NCBI GenBank assembly: GCA_029834535.1
Contig: JAQMWT010000133.1
Location: 18,350-82,349, forward strand
Length of the DNA: 64,000 nt
Origin: Chrysophaeum taylorii
Lineage: Eukaryota > Sar > Pelagophyceae > Pelagomonadales > Pelagomonadaceae
Direction: 5' to 3'
Shown here: positions 1-11,200 of the stretch, one piece after another
Numbering within the stretch: position 1 is the stretch's first letter
How the letters are laid out: each line of letters opens with the position of its first letter
Translations under genes and position numbers: made by a program
Notes under the pieces: model-generated
Databases searched by the model: none
The model's input: only the letters and a program-made list of their open reading frames with translations
Told to the model about the DNA's origin: nothing

Positions 1-2
1 TC

Positions 3-1328
3 GACAGCCTGAGCGTCGTCGCGTCGAAGCAACAAAAGTGCGTGATTATGGACGAGGTCGACGGCATGAGCTCGGGCGACAGGGGGGGGTCTCGGGAGCT
101 CGCGCGAACGATAAGAACGGCGAAAAATCCCATCGTCTGCATCTGCAACGACCGGCAGGCTCCAAAGATCCGGAGCCTCGCGAATTCGTGCGTAGACCTC
201 AGGCTCAAGCGGCCGATGAAGGCGACGATCGCCAAGAGGCTCGTGCAGATCGCGGGCCGGGAAGGTCTCGACTTGGAACAGAACGCGGCCGAGCTCCTGG
301 CAGAATCGTGCGGCAACGACATCCGCCAGTGCCTCACCGCGCTCCAGATGTGGGGCATCTCGAGCTACGACGAGATGCGATCCAAGCTCAAGAAAATCAA
401 CAAGGACGCGGTGCTGCGCGCCACCGCCTTCGACGGTGCCAAGATGATCCTGAGCGACGTCGAACGCAAGACCCTCGCCGAGCGCGCGGAGGCCTACTTC
501 ATCGACTACAATCTCTGTCCGTTGTTGGTTCAGGAAAACTACGTTTCGGCTGCCGCGAACGCCAAGTGCGGTCAAGCGGAGAAAATGGATCGCCTCGCCG
601 CCGCGGCCGAATGCCTGAGCGACGCGGACGCGATCGAAAAAAGGATTCGCTCGGATCAGGCCTGGAGCCTCCTCACGACGCAAGCAGCCTTCGTCGTGCG
701 CGCTGGCGTCGAAATTAACGGCATGTGCGTCAACCCAAACTTTCCGTCTTGGTTTGGCAAGAACTCGACGACCGGTAAGAATTACCGTCTCTGTTCCGAG
801 CTCGCGACTCACTTATCCTCGAAAATCTCGGCCGCGCGAGCCGCGATCCGCCTCGATTACCTCCATAGTCTCCTCGAGTACTGCGGCGGTCCCGTGCTCA
901 ACGGAGACGTCGAAACGACAATATCCAGGCTCGACGACTACGGCCTCAGTCGCGACGACCTGCTGGAGTCTATGTGCGATCTCTCGCTCTCGGGATTTGC
1001 CAAAAGTCTAAAATCGCTCGACGCAAAGGCCAAGACCGCCTTCACCAAAGAATACAACAAGGGGCGCCACACCTCCCAGGCCCTCAACGACCAGCAGGTC
1101 GCCGTCGTCAAAAAGAAAAAAAGAACTGAGTTTGAGGACGACGACGACGATCCGGACGACGATCCGGACGACGACGACGACGTCGAGGCTAAGGAAAGAG
1201 ATCTCGCCCGGCAGTTTGTTGCGGCCAAGAAGCAAAAGACCTCCTCCTCCTCCTCCTCCTCCTCGAAACCGGCCGCTGCCAAAAAACCGGCCGTCCGCCC
1301 CAAAACGGACTTTTTCAAAAATAAGTAG
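3..1328 (+). CDS. RFC1: Replication factor C subunit 1 (RFC1), C-terminal part; 5' end outside the window
   Basis: Large subunit of the clamp loader that opens PCNA and loads it onto primer-template DNA in the nucleus. The frame is open from the window edge, so the gene starts upstream and the BRCT domain and Walker A are not seen. The first residues carry the AAA+ Walker B motif (CVIMDEVDGM), followed by the RFC-specific stretch CNDRQAPKIRSL, the sensor/lid region (NDIRQCLTAL) and the RFC1 C-terminal domain (PLLVQENY, then FPSWFGKNSTTGK and AYNKGRHT), in the same order as in animal and fungal RFC1. The tail is low complexity: an Asp-rich block, poly-Ser encoded by a tcc repeat, and a basic end with TDFFKNK. 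No intron is needed in the visible part. Identification rests on motif order and is firm. Confidence 0.95.
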   Translation, partial: DSLSVVASKQQKCVIMDEVDGMSSGDRGGSRELARTIRTAKNPIVCICNDRQAPKIRSLANSCVDLRLKRPMKATIAKRLVQIAGREGLDLEQNAAELLAESCGNDIRQCLTALQMWGISSYDEMRSKLKKINKDAVLRATAFDGAKMILSDVERKTLAERAEAYFIDYNLCPLLVQENYVSAAANAKCGQAEKMDRLAAAAECLSDADAIEKRIRSDQAWSLLTTQAAFVVRAGVEINGMCVNPNFPSWFGKNSTTGKNYRLCSELATHLSSKISAARAAIRLDYLHSLLEYCGGPVLNGDVETTISRLDDYGLSRDDLLESMCDLSLSGFAKSLKSLDAKAKTAFTKEYNKGRHTSQALNDQQVAVVKKKKRTEFEDDDDDPDDDPDDDDDVEAKERDLARQFVAAKKQKTSSSSSSSSKPAAAKKPAVRPKTDFFKNK

Positions 1329-1394
1329 GCTTTTTTTCTCCAGCCAGTCGGAGCCTCCTGGCTCGTTAATCTACCCGTCACTTCACTCCTCCGC

Positions 1395-1440
1395 GACGGA
1401 CGGACGAACGGACGGACGGACGGACGGACGGACGGACGGA
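1395..1440. repeat. GGAC tetranucleotide microsatellite
   Basis: About eleven ggac units in tandem with one interruption (gaac), just downstream of the RFC1 stop. It would lie in the 3' UTR or spacer. Confidence 0.9.
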
Positions 1441-1659
1441 CTCACCCACCCTCCAAGATGATTATGGTGTACTACTATATACGATTCCCAAACACCTGTT
1501 CTGTCGTCGTCGTCGCCGTCGTCGTCGATTTGGTGCGCACCAAAAGTTTGGAGCTTCTCGTTGAGAACCAGAGGCATACGATCGATCGATCCTCGAGGCG
1601 AAGTGCCTTTCATTCACCGATGATGACCGGGCGTTCACTTCACCAAAGATTTCACGATC

Positions 1660-2950
1660 GTGGCGACGTGCGTGTCGTGTGAAGTGAGTCGGAGCGCCAG
1701 GCGCCCAAGACGAAGCCTGCGCCCAAGACGGCGGACGCTGAGAAGAAGCGGCATGCGCAGCAGATATATCTTCGCGGAGGCCGTCAAGTACTGTCAGGAG
1801 GACCGCGTCCGGGCGAAGAGGTGCTTGCGCCCGGAGTGGGAGGAGGGCGTCATCACTGCGAGGACCGGCTCAACAAAGGGCGAGTGGTCTCCCAAGAGGA
1901 CGCACGTGCGCCCGAACCGCTTCTCGCGGAGATCGAAGAGAGGGCGCTGGTGTGTGCAGAAGGCAGTCGGCAACGAGGAGATCTGCGTCGCTAGATTTTG
2001 CTGACGAGGCGGCCAAGAACTTTTAAGGACGGCCGCGAGATCTTCAACGACGGCGGGCGTGCCCGAGGACACGGTTTTCGAGTTCTTTTACGTCCTCGAG
2101 CAGGCCCAGTGCATCATCAAGCCTAAGGTCAACGCAAGGACGCGGTGACTAACTTAACTAACTAACTACTAACTTCAGACCTCTCCCGAGCATGGGAGCC
2201 AGGCCGGACCGACAGGAGCCAGTCCGGAATCACGGGCCTGTAGACGAGGGGCGCCGAAAGGTGGGTCGGCGGAGAGTGATCATCAAGCTTGTCGCCATGC
2301 GACGAGGAGACCGCGATGTGACTGACAACCAACTCGTCGATAACCTTCCATCTTCGCCCCCCAGTCATACCCCGTCCCACTGCGAACGTTCCGGCTGCCA
2401 ACCGGCCCGCCCGGGAGGCGAATAGGTGCCAACCTACGCCGGGAGGGCGGATGCCCTCGCAAGGCTCAGGATTCATGAGGCACCGTCCTCCATCGCAACC
2501 ACGCGGTCGGCGATCAGGGTAATGTATTACGGTGACTAAGCCGACCAAGAAGAGTGTCTCGTCGCGCGTTCGGATCACCTTCGAGAATATATGTCAAGCT
2601 GTCGGATCTCCTGGGCAAGCTCAAAGCACAGGAGGTTGCCCGCACCCAGGAGGACTAGGCCAAGCGCGCCGAGAACCGAGAAGCGCTCCAAGCAGGAAGC
2701 GGCCAACGCGGAGCTACTGGCCGCCTTGACGTGACGCGAGAACGGGTGGATCATGCGCTGTGAGGACCTTCCGATCTGTGTGGAGGCTTGCGACGCCATC
2801 CGCCTCATCAGGTGCGAGACCTACTTCGACTTGAAGAGGAAGCTGGGCGGGAAGAGTATGTGCGGAGCCGAGCGCGAGGCTGGTGCAGACGTTGACATCG
2901 ACGAGGACGGTGACGGGCATGCAGGCGCCACCACCGAATGCTCCGGACAG
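1660..2950 (+). pseudogene. Decayed coding region of unknown family, split by a retroelement
   Basis: Protein-like stretches run on the + strand in shifting frames. An early one includes RYIFAEAVKYCQEDR, a middle one DTVFEFFYVLEQAQCIIKPK, and a later one IYVKLSDLLGKLKAQEVA followed by a charged, coiled-coil-like segment (AKRAENREALQAG). Stops and frame changes break it in at least four places. If the element at 2153-2529 is removed, the sequence on both sides of the target site reads on as KDAVTKPTKKSVSSRV after one frameshift, so the locus was coding-like before the insertion. I do not recognise the family. It could be a host gene or part of a mobile element. Confidence 0.4.
2153..2529 (-). 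mobile_element. Short non-LTR (SINE/LINE-3'-end-like) retroelement, copy A, 377 bp
   Basis: The reverse complement of 28958-29316, with a few substitutions. It is flanked by a 10-bp direct repeat (cggtgactaa at 2143-2152 and 2530-2539) and ends, in its own orientation, with a ttag-type simple-repeat tail. Variable-length target duplication, a short tandem tail and a head about 15 bp longer than the second copy fit target-primed reverse transcription with 5' truncation. A reading frame of about 115 codons with clustered Cys (CDGGRCLMNPEPC) is open in both copies, so it may be the 3' end of a LINE ORF and not a non-coding SINE. No clear tRNA-type A or B box was seen. Confidence 0.75.
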
Positions 2951-3249
2951 AAAGGGAGAACTTTTCGTGCGAACCCGCCTGCCTTAGGAGGGCCCGACCG
3001 AGCCCGACTTTACTTGGCTTCAAAGAAGCAGCCAACTGCTGCTGCACCGCGGGTTCTTACACGTGCCCACGCGACACCGCAGCGCAGATGAGAGACTGGG
3101 CGTGTAGCATGAAGGGAGGTGACAGACTCGAGGTGGAAAAGTCCCTGGGCTGAGCATAAGTAATATAGAAAGTTCCAGACACACCCCGCTAGAAAACCAA
3201 GACTCGCAATGTGGGGCATTGGGCTGCCGCATGCGACCACACCAGCGGA

Positions 3250-3350
3250 GCATCTCTGAGGGAAATTATGACCTAGTTTGCGTAGTAGTGCTTTCGGCAG
3301 ACTATCGCTGAGGGGAAATTATGGCCTAGTTTCCATAGTGCTTTAGGCCG
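3250..3350. repeat. Two-unit tandem repeat
   Basis: Two imperfect units of about 50 bp, both containing gaaattatg(a/g)cctagttt and ending in tagtgcttt. It lies in non-coding DNA. Nothing else is recognisable between 3150 and 4050. Confidence 0.6.
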
Positions 3351-4059
3351 GGGTAATTCATAAAGTCAGGCGGAGTTGATGGATGGTGTGAAGACACGTA
3401 GCATCATCGCGCTAGTCTTCTATTCAAACTCACGAGCGGCATATTCCAGCCCTGGACTTGCGCATCCTAGGACATGTGTAGAACACGCTATAATGAATTT
3501 GCTGAGTCTGCAGAGTCAACGGAGAGGTGATGAGAGCAAGTGGCGTGGGGGAAGCGTTCATCAAATATAGCCACCTGGCGCGTACGCGTCAGCAGGTAGT
3601 CATACGTGCGACGACGTCCTGCTGAATGCAGGCTGCTGCCTTGTTTGCAAGTGGCAGCGGCGTGGTGATGGCGAACCGAGACCTTCCCAAAGCAGCTGCG
3701 TGGCCCCATCCGTGGGAGATGCGGCGGAGCTGGGGCGCCGTGGCCGCGGTGACGTTCGCAGGTGCGGCGGAGCTCGTGGCACATCGCGGTGGCTTCGCCG
3801 CCGGCGCCGAGTACGAGGCCATCGACGTTGCCGTAGCTGCGTAAGCGCTAGACTGGGACCAATGGGGGCGGGCTGCCGCCCTAATAAGCTCGCGAAAATA
3901 GTTGCTGCGGACTCGCAGGGTATAATGCGGGCCAGCGCGCACATTCGGTGGAGCGAGCGGACCTTAGCGCGAATAGTTCCATAAAGATCACTCGTCGGTC
4001 AGCCTCTCGCGATGCAAAGCAGAGACGACATATTTGGTCCTCGGCCGACACGTACGCCG

Positions 4060-4840
4060 GTCACAACGAGGCCCATCGGTCACAAGAGTGATACCGGCGA
4101 GAGTGCAGGTGTCGTCCGGCGCGACTTGAGCGAGGTGCGGGACAATGGGGTGGTTCAGGAGACCGGTGCCAAAGCGCTCACATAATATGCCGCGTTCTTG
4201 TCCGGGCAGAGCTCCTCGTGGCTAGCTTGGACGTCACAAATATATACGAGAAAGCCTCGACAATCTCGCAAGGGCAAGCGGAGGCGTCGTCCATGCCGAC
4301 GCGCGCGGAGCAGCCGCGCGAGCGCGATCGAGGCACGTGTACCTTCACAAGAGTCGGAGTTGGTGCGAGAGACGCCCGTTGGTTGGGCCGTGGACCGACC
4401 GACCCAGCACTTCAGCTGAAATTGCTTGAACGTGAATAATGGCCAAAGGCCCGCAACTTTGCATCGGCACCGCGAGCGAGATTGTCCACGACTTCCAGCG
4501 CTTGGGCTTGTCGCAGGCATGGCCTTTGTCCAGCTTGATGACGACCTGGTTGGAATACTCTTCGGCATGCGTGCGAACGCAAAAGACGAGGTGCGAGGGA
4601 CCGCCCTCTTGATACCCACCCTATCGGATACAGCGCCTGTGAACACTTCTCTCGAACGCTTGGAGTGGAGGTCGCGCACCGTCCACACCGCTAGTGCGCA
4701 CGTCACGCGTGTGACAAGCGTCGGCGGCTGGGTGTTTGACGAACGGTAGGAGATTCGCCGCGGTAGCACCATCATGCGGGCAAGTCCGCCGACGAAAGAC
4801 GAGAGGACGGCTACTTTTTTCGATTCTTGTGATGGCATTC
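4060..4840 (-). pseudogene. Non-LTR retrotransposon reverse transcriptase relic, copy 1
   Basis: On the minus strand the segment encodes NQVVIKLDKGHAC, which resembles reverse-transcriptase motif A (KLDxxNAFN) of LINE elements. Stops and frameshifts lie on both sides. The nucleotide sequence aligns along its length with 24950-25760 and 43920-44700, which carry better versions of the motif, so this is a decayed member of a dispersed family of at least three copies. No intact catalytic YxDD was found. It sits just upstream of the first synthase copy, as the second relic sits upstream of copy 3. Confidence 0.55.
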
Positions 4841-4844
4841 GAAC

Positions 4845-5057
4845 AACAACAGAATCCCACGGTTATCCTGTCCTCACTAAAATTTTAATGTTATTTCGGA
4901 TGATTTGCGGCAGCAAAATTTTCGGGAAAGGCTTTGAATCCCCGATTCCAACAACAGAATCCCACCGTTATCCCCACTTATCACGTCCTCACTAATGTTA
5001 TTTGGAATGTTTGTGGCAGCAAATATTTCGGGAAGGGTTTTGAATCCCGACTTTAAA
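4845..5057. repeat. Two-unit tandem repeat (~107 bp) upstream of synthase copy 1
   Basis: Two units, each running from acagaatccca through a cgttatcc box and tcctcacta to ggcagcaaa and a ttgaatcc box. The reverse complement of the cgttatccc box also occurs upstream of copies 2 (about 16640) and 3 (about 25920), in inverted orientation. Its origin is unknown; it may be the 5' end of the adjacent retroelement family. Confidence 0.65.
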
Positions 5058-5190
5058 GAATCTGACCCGAGAGCTCTCGGAGGAGACAATGCTTCCCACA
5101 ACAACCACTTTACAGTTTTGTGAGAAAAGTCAAGTGCAGAAAAATCCACAACGTTGCGACATCGTTCGCGGCTGTGCACGCGTTGAACTT

Positions 5191-5225
5191 GACACCGCCC
5201 GCGCGCCGCAGAGGAGGACACCGCT
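5191..5225 (+). promoter_or_regulatory. 35-bp 5' leader block shared by three synthase copies (copy 1)
   Basis: The 35 bp directly before the start codon are identical in copies 1, 2 and 3, while the DNA further upstream differs. The block is GC-rich and ends gaggaggacaccgct before ATG. It may be the 5' UTR or core promoter retained with the duplicated unit. No TATA box is evident. Confidence 0.5.
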
Positions 5226-8200
5226 ATGACGTCGAGCAAGCCGCAATGGTGGTCCCCCTGGAGCGCCGAAGCGAGTTGGCAGGCTCAGGCACGCAAAACG
5301 GCAGCTGCTCTTGACAAGGAAGCGTTCCTGACGTGGCTCGACGGTGCTGGTGTCGAAGCTGCCAACCTATCTTACGGCGAGGTCTGGATCCGCTCGGCTT
5401 TCGTGGCGAACTGGCTTCTCGGGGATATCGGCCTCGCGCTGGGGGATCGCGCCATGCTCGTGTACGCTCCCGGCCCCGAGTTCTTCGTCGCCTTCGTCGC
5501 GTGTCTTCGCGCTGGCGTTTTGGCCGTACCGAATTATCCTCCAGACCCGGCCCAGCTTCAACGAGGCCTCGAGAAGCTGGACCTCGTAACCACAAACTGC
5601 GGTGCCGAGGTGGGTCTTACCGACAGTATTGTGAATAAGCTGCGCGTGACGACGAGCATATGGCACTCGTGGCCCGGGATACGCTGGTACAACACGGAGG
5701 GCCTTGGGGAGAGTGACAACGATGACGACCCGAGTAGAGCACTGTTCCATCGGCTGGTGAGCTCACGCGCGGAGTTTGTACGGTCGACATCGTCTCGCCA
5801 CTTTGTTACGAGCGACGATGCCGCCTCGGCGTTGTTGGGTGACGCCCGGCGATCAGAGGACGCCAGACCGCCAGTCGCCACCGTCTCCCTCAGCCACAGC
5901 CTCGACACAGGGTCGAGTGAATCACTACAGGAGCAGAGCACCAGTATTCTCGAGCAGTCTCCCCCCGATGACGTTGCCTTCCTCCAATTCACGTCCGGCT
6001 CGACAGGGTGCGTTTGTCACAGGGGCCGAAATTTCCTGATTGCCTTCCACAGGGACCCCAAGGGCGTCATGATTTCACACGGCAACATCTGGCATAATCT
6101 CAACGATATTTTCTTGCCCGCGCAGCGCCGATGTTTCGACCTTCGTTTGGGTGAGGCCAGCAGTAGCCGTTTGTGCAATCTGCACGAACCGTCGGTGCGC
6201 GTCCTGGCGGTCTCGTGGCTACCGCAGTTCCATGACACGGGTTTGATGCTGACGTTGCTCGGTCCGTTCTGCGCAGGCTACCACATGGTCAACTTCTCGC
6301 CTCTCTCGTTCCTCGCCGACCCCCTCATGTGGATGCGCGCCGTGTCGAAGTACCGCGCGCTGTGGACCGCGGCACCAGATTTCGGCTACCAGCTGTGTAC
6401 AAAGCGCGCCGCCGGCGCGTATATCAGCGACATCGACCTGAGTTGTGTGGTCATTCTGGCTTGTGGCGCTGGCCAGCGATGCGTGCCTTCGATCCTCCGC
6501 GAGTTCGCCGCGTACTTCGCCATTCACTGCAAGTTGCAGGACGACGGCAATCGCAGCTTATTCGTGCCGAACTATGGTCTGGCTGAGCACGTAGTCGCGA
6601 CGTGCGCCGAGGCCGAGGGCATCATAACATCCCGGCGGCGGCCAGACCTCGCCTCGTGTGGCTCCGAATTCCAGATTGACCTCCGCATCGTCGATGCGGA
6701 GACGCGATGCGTCGCTCCAGACGGTACGCCCGGCGAGCTGTGGTTGAGCTCTGGATCGGTCGCCCTGGGCTACTGGGGCAAACCGGACCTCAGCTCCGAG
6801 ACCTTTCACGCCCGACTCGAGCCGGACGATGGCAAGGTATACCTGAGGACGGGCGACGAGGCGTTCATCGAGGACGGCCGCCTCTTCATTTGCGGCCGAA
6901 TCAAAGACATGATCATCATCGGCGGCGAAAATTATTACAGCGACGACGTCGAAATTGCTGCGACGGAGGCCATGGTCGACGCCGTGAGATCGGGATGTAT
7001 TGCCGCCTTTTCGGTCGTCGGCTCTGACGACGACGACGAGTGGTTGTGTATCGTGCTTGAAGTCCGGGATCACGCTGCATCCGAGTGCGATGTTCTCGCA
7101 TCGACGCTCACAAAATGCGTTCGCAAAGCGGTTGGTCTGGCACCGCGCCGTGTCGTGTTCATCAAGCAGAAGACCATTCTAAAAACGACGAGCGGGAAGC
7201 TACGGCGCCGGGCGATTCGAGACGCGCTGTTAGCTGGCGAGCTAAGCGTCGTCTTTGATTCGAACCCAACACTCGGCGGCAAGCGACAGACACTATCCAG
7301 CGGGGCTGATTGCGGGCCCAACGTTTCCCGGAGCAACTCAGCAGATGATGGCGCCAATTTTTCCCAGTGGCTATGGCGGCTCGTCAGCTCTGTGAGTGAT
7401 ACGGTAGGTTACCCCCTCGATTCAACGGGCCTGGCACCACCAGAGGAGGTGGATACAGAATTTACCGCAGAAGCAGATCTGACATTAAAGTGGTCCGAGT
7501 GCTTGCTCGCTGAAGCTCAGGCTCAGGGACGCTGCTACGAGCTTTCTGACTTTCTGGGCGTGTGGGAAGTGCTCGACGACCACTACGTGATTCGAAAATT
7601 CGAAATCAAGGCCGAAAACACGATCGACGACAGTCGTAACCAGAGTCACAATCAAACACATGCTGGGATTTGCCTAAGAAAGTCTATGCAACACTGTGAT
7701 GAATCACAGCGAAGATTTTTTTATTTCCACAGGTAAAAACCTCTACTGCCAGCACCATCTGGGCTGTGGGCGTTGCGCGCACGAAGGTGCTGTGGTTGCA
7801 AAGATAGTCATATCGAAGGACGACATCGAGACGCGACCCTATGTTCAAGAGGACATAATGGCACAACTGCCGCACAAGGTCTATGTGCTTGTCCTCCATC
7901 AAAATGGCGTCGTCAAGTTCGTCCCTCACGCCTCGAGCTCGCGTCTCCTTCTCGCGGCGCTTGATAGCTGCGACAGCCTCGATAAGGAGATGAATCTTGC
8001 GCATTCGACAGAGTCGTGGAAGAGGCGATGCGTTGTGTTGTGTGAGCGCGCATTTTTAACGTGACTTTTTGAGTCTAGGCACGCTGATAAATTTGGGTGC
8101 TTCTGCTTTGGCATCGTTGTTGGCAAGAGCCGAGATCGCAGAATGATTCGCTGCAATCGATGGGCAACGGACAACCGCTATTTCTGGTCCGCTATCAACG

Positions 8201-11200
8201 TCACAACTGACTTTCATCCAGACGAAGTCGGTGAGCATCTCGTTGCGCCTGGCCTCGCGGCGCACTTCGGTGTCGACGGCGCGACTCCTTCCGGCGCGCT
8301 CCGCGACGCTATTGTTGCGATCGTTGGTGAAGGCTCTGGCCAGGAAGCCATCGCTTCAAGAGCAGCAAGTGCGGTCGCCAAACCAGCTGTCGATGATTTA
8401 TTGTTTGCGTGGCAATCCGACAGCACCGAGGGCTTGCACTCTCTCGGCTTGGCTCTCGTCGACCGCGTAGCGGACGAGATCGTTGGACTCTTTCCGCCAC
8501 ACACCTCGCTTAAAGACCATCCAGATATGCCAAGCATACTGCGGCAGCTTGACGTTCCGGAGGAGCTGATGCATCGTCTCGAATACGACGAGTCTGTTGT
8601 CTATGTCCCAGCTTTCGTCGATGCGGTCAAGTCAGACCTCATCAAGATGCCCGTGGTCCTGCACGTCGCGCAAGATCTCGAGATCAAAAAGCCCGGCCGC
8701 GGTCTCCCCATTTCAGATGAGCGCGCTGCCGCCGACCTGCGCCATGCGGTTGTATATTGTTTCGCTCTTCACACGCTCGCGATCTCGATGATGCGGCCGT
8801 CTGCGCCACCAGGAAACTCGGACTTCTTGCTCGACTTTTTGAAGGCCCAAGAAGCTGCCATAAATCGCGCGAATGATACCATGGTAGTGAATACATCTTC
8901 ACCTTTCGAGTATGACCCTCATGTGTTCCAGTTGACTCTACGCAAATCAAACGCAGGCTCATGAAACACGAGGCGGTTCTATCGGCTATGCGGAACATAG
9001 CCGAGACGAGACGCGATTCGAGTCAACTCGCCACCGCGCGCATAGCTGGGGGGCTGCTTGCGGACAATATCATAATGGCAGCCATCGAGGACGTATCGAA
9101 AATTTTCGACCGCAATGCACGCGCTACGCCAGTGTCCGTGTTCTCAATTGCGGTTGTGCAAGGCAAAATGCATACGCGTGCTGAGCACGGTCGTCTCAGG
9201 CGCTGGTTTCGAGCTCGCTTACTGGAGCTGCGTGCTTCAACAACCAACCGCATGTGTAGAAAATTTTACGAAGACAATGTATTCAGGTGTCGCAGAGTTA
9301 GTGCGCTTTGAAACGTGCCCAGCTATGATGTCGGAATGGGTCCAAGTGTATATCGTGTGGAATCTTACGTTTGGGTTAGCAGAGCCGCGCCCTTTCCTGC
9401 CTCACGTCGCGAAGCTTTTGGTACCATGCTTGCTATCGTTGACGAACGAAGACCCAGCTTTGTTTCCATGGATGCGTCTCGTGACATTAAATATGCACGC
9501 CACTTCTTTGGCGTGTCATCCCGAGCTTAGGCAGATATCAGCGACGACGTATGACTGGCGTTCGACAGAGACTAGCAATGCTTTGGGCGCGCTCAGCGAA
9601 CGTCTTGCGTGCCAATCAGAGTTCGAACTTTCTCGTGGTTCTTGTCATCTGACGTGTTAAACATTATATGTTGAGTTTGTATCGCTTTCGTGTGAAATTT
9701 CGACCTCAGGTGCCAACTCTCAAATGCAATCTCGGCGAAGATCGCCAAAAACAGCCGATCTCGGTGCAACGTGAAAAGCGATGCACAGCTCGCAACGTTG
9801 TTTTTAAAGACGCGGCACGAGATCCTCGAGAGGTATCAGATGTTGCATGGTGCGGCGCTTAACAATCAAAGTGGTGCTCTCGGCATCGGATGGCTCGACA
9901 AGATTCGGTCGCGCGTGATGAGACGAGGCGAGGCGCCCGAAGAAGAACCTAATGGAAGTGGGAACTCGATCCGTTGTTGCGGGAATGGGCTCTCTGAAAA
10001 GCAAGATGTCGTCGAAATAGTAGACGTTTGTGACAAGTCCGAGATGGCAGAGCGGACAGATTCTCGGGAGATGAAGGTGCGACGAGAACAGCTTGCGTAC
10101 GTACGAGCGACTCTCCTTCACATTCTCGCGTCGATGGCAGAGAGCGACATCGACGCGCAGACAACGTCCGTCGCACATCTTGGCCTGTCTTCCCAAGACG
10201 CTCTGGTGGTACAGACAAATCTGCGGCGAGAGTTGTCTGTGGAAGTGCATTTCGATACGTTTATGGATCCAAATATTTCAATCGCAGAATTGGCCGATAA
10301 GATTCTGTGTATAGCGCGTGGCGAAGATGAGCACCAGATCGAGCCTCTTGCCGCACTCCCCAATGATTTCGTTCTCGAATCTACTTTGAGGTTGCCGCAA
10401 TGGGCGTGTGACATGATTCAGGCATTGTCGGTGGTCGTCGTCATCGTCTTGGTCTCGATCGCGCTCGTTCCGTCGTATCACTGGGGGCACTGGGTACAGT
10501 GGCGAAAGAAGTCGATAGGCTCAAGTCGCATCGACGTGAGGCGCGACGACGCCCCGTGGTCACACATCAAAGTAGAGGGCACGAGCAAGGTCTTCGTCTA
10601 TGGTCTAGGAATTCCACTCGTGATTCCGACATTCATGATATCACTCTCGCTGGTTGCAGTCAGAGTCCAACAGTCTTCGATCATAATTTAGTCCACGCCA
10701 AGAACGCAGAGGCTGTATGCTGCGTGTGTGTGTGTGTGACTCGTGTGAATAATCCTCGCTCGTAGGTTGTCATATGTGCCAAGTGGATATTGGTTGGTCG
10801 TCGTCGGCCGACCGCCGTGGTTGTCGGATCCTTGGATTATTTGCGCTGGTGGGTCGTTGAACGGCTCTTCGATCAGTGGGAGTTATGGTGCGGCGAGTTC
10901 ATCAAGGACACGATTCTCATGAACGGCTTCTACCGTGCCTGTGGTTGCAACGTTTCGATTTTTGGTGGTGCACGGATCGACACCTTCTTGCGAGATGTCG
11001 ACCTGGTCGAAGTCGGTCCCGGAGCTTCGATTGAGGGAAACGTCTACGCACGCACTTTTTTTCGCGAGGGCCGGGATTTAGGCCTGCGTTTTGCGCCCGT
11101 GACTATTCGGGGCACTGTCGAAAAATCTGCGGTCGTGCAGCTAGGGGTCGAAATTGATGACGGAGCCATCCTGAAGCATCTGAGCGTCGCGCCGCCCTTT

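Noticed and set aside
7742-7800. Possible cytochrome c haem motif (CGRCAH) in the synthase middle region
   Set aside because: The spacing is CxxCxH, not CxxCH, and there is no other sign of a cytochrome.
9250-9700. Carnitine acyltransferase-like signal (TTYDWRSTET)
   Set aside because: Only a superficial likeness to the TETxRxCT region; the catalytic His context was not found.
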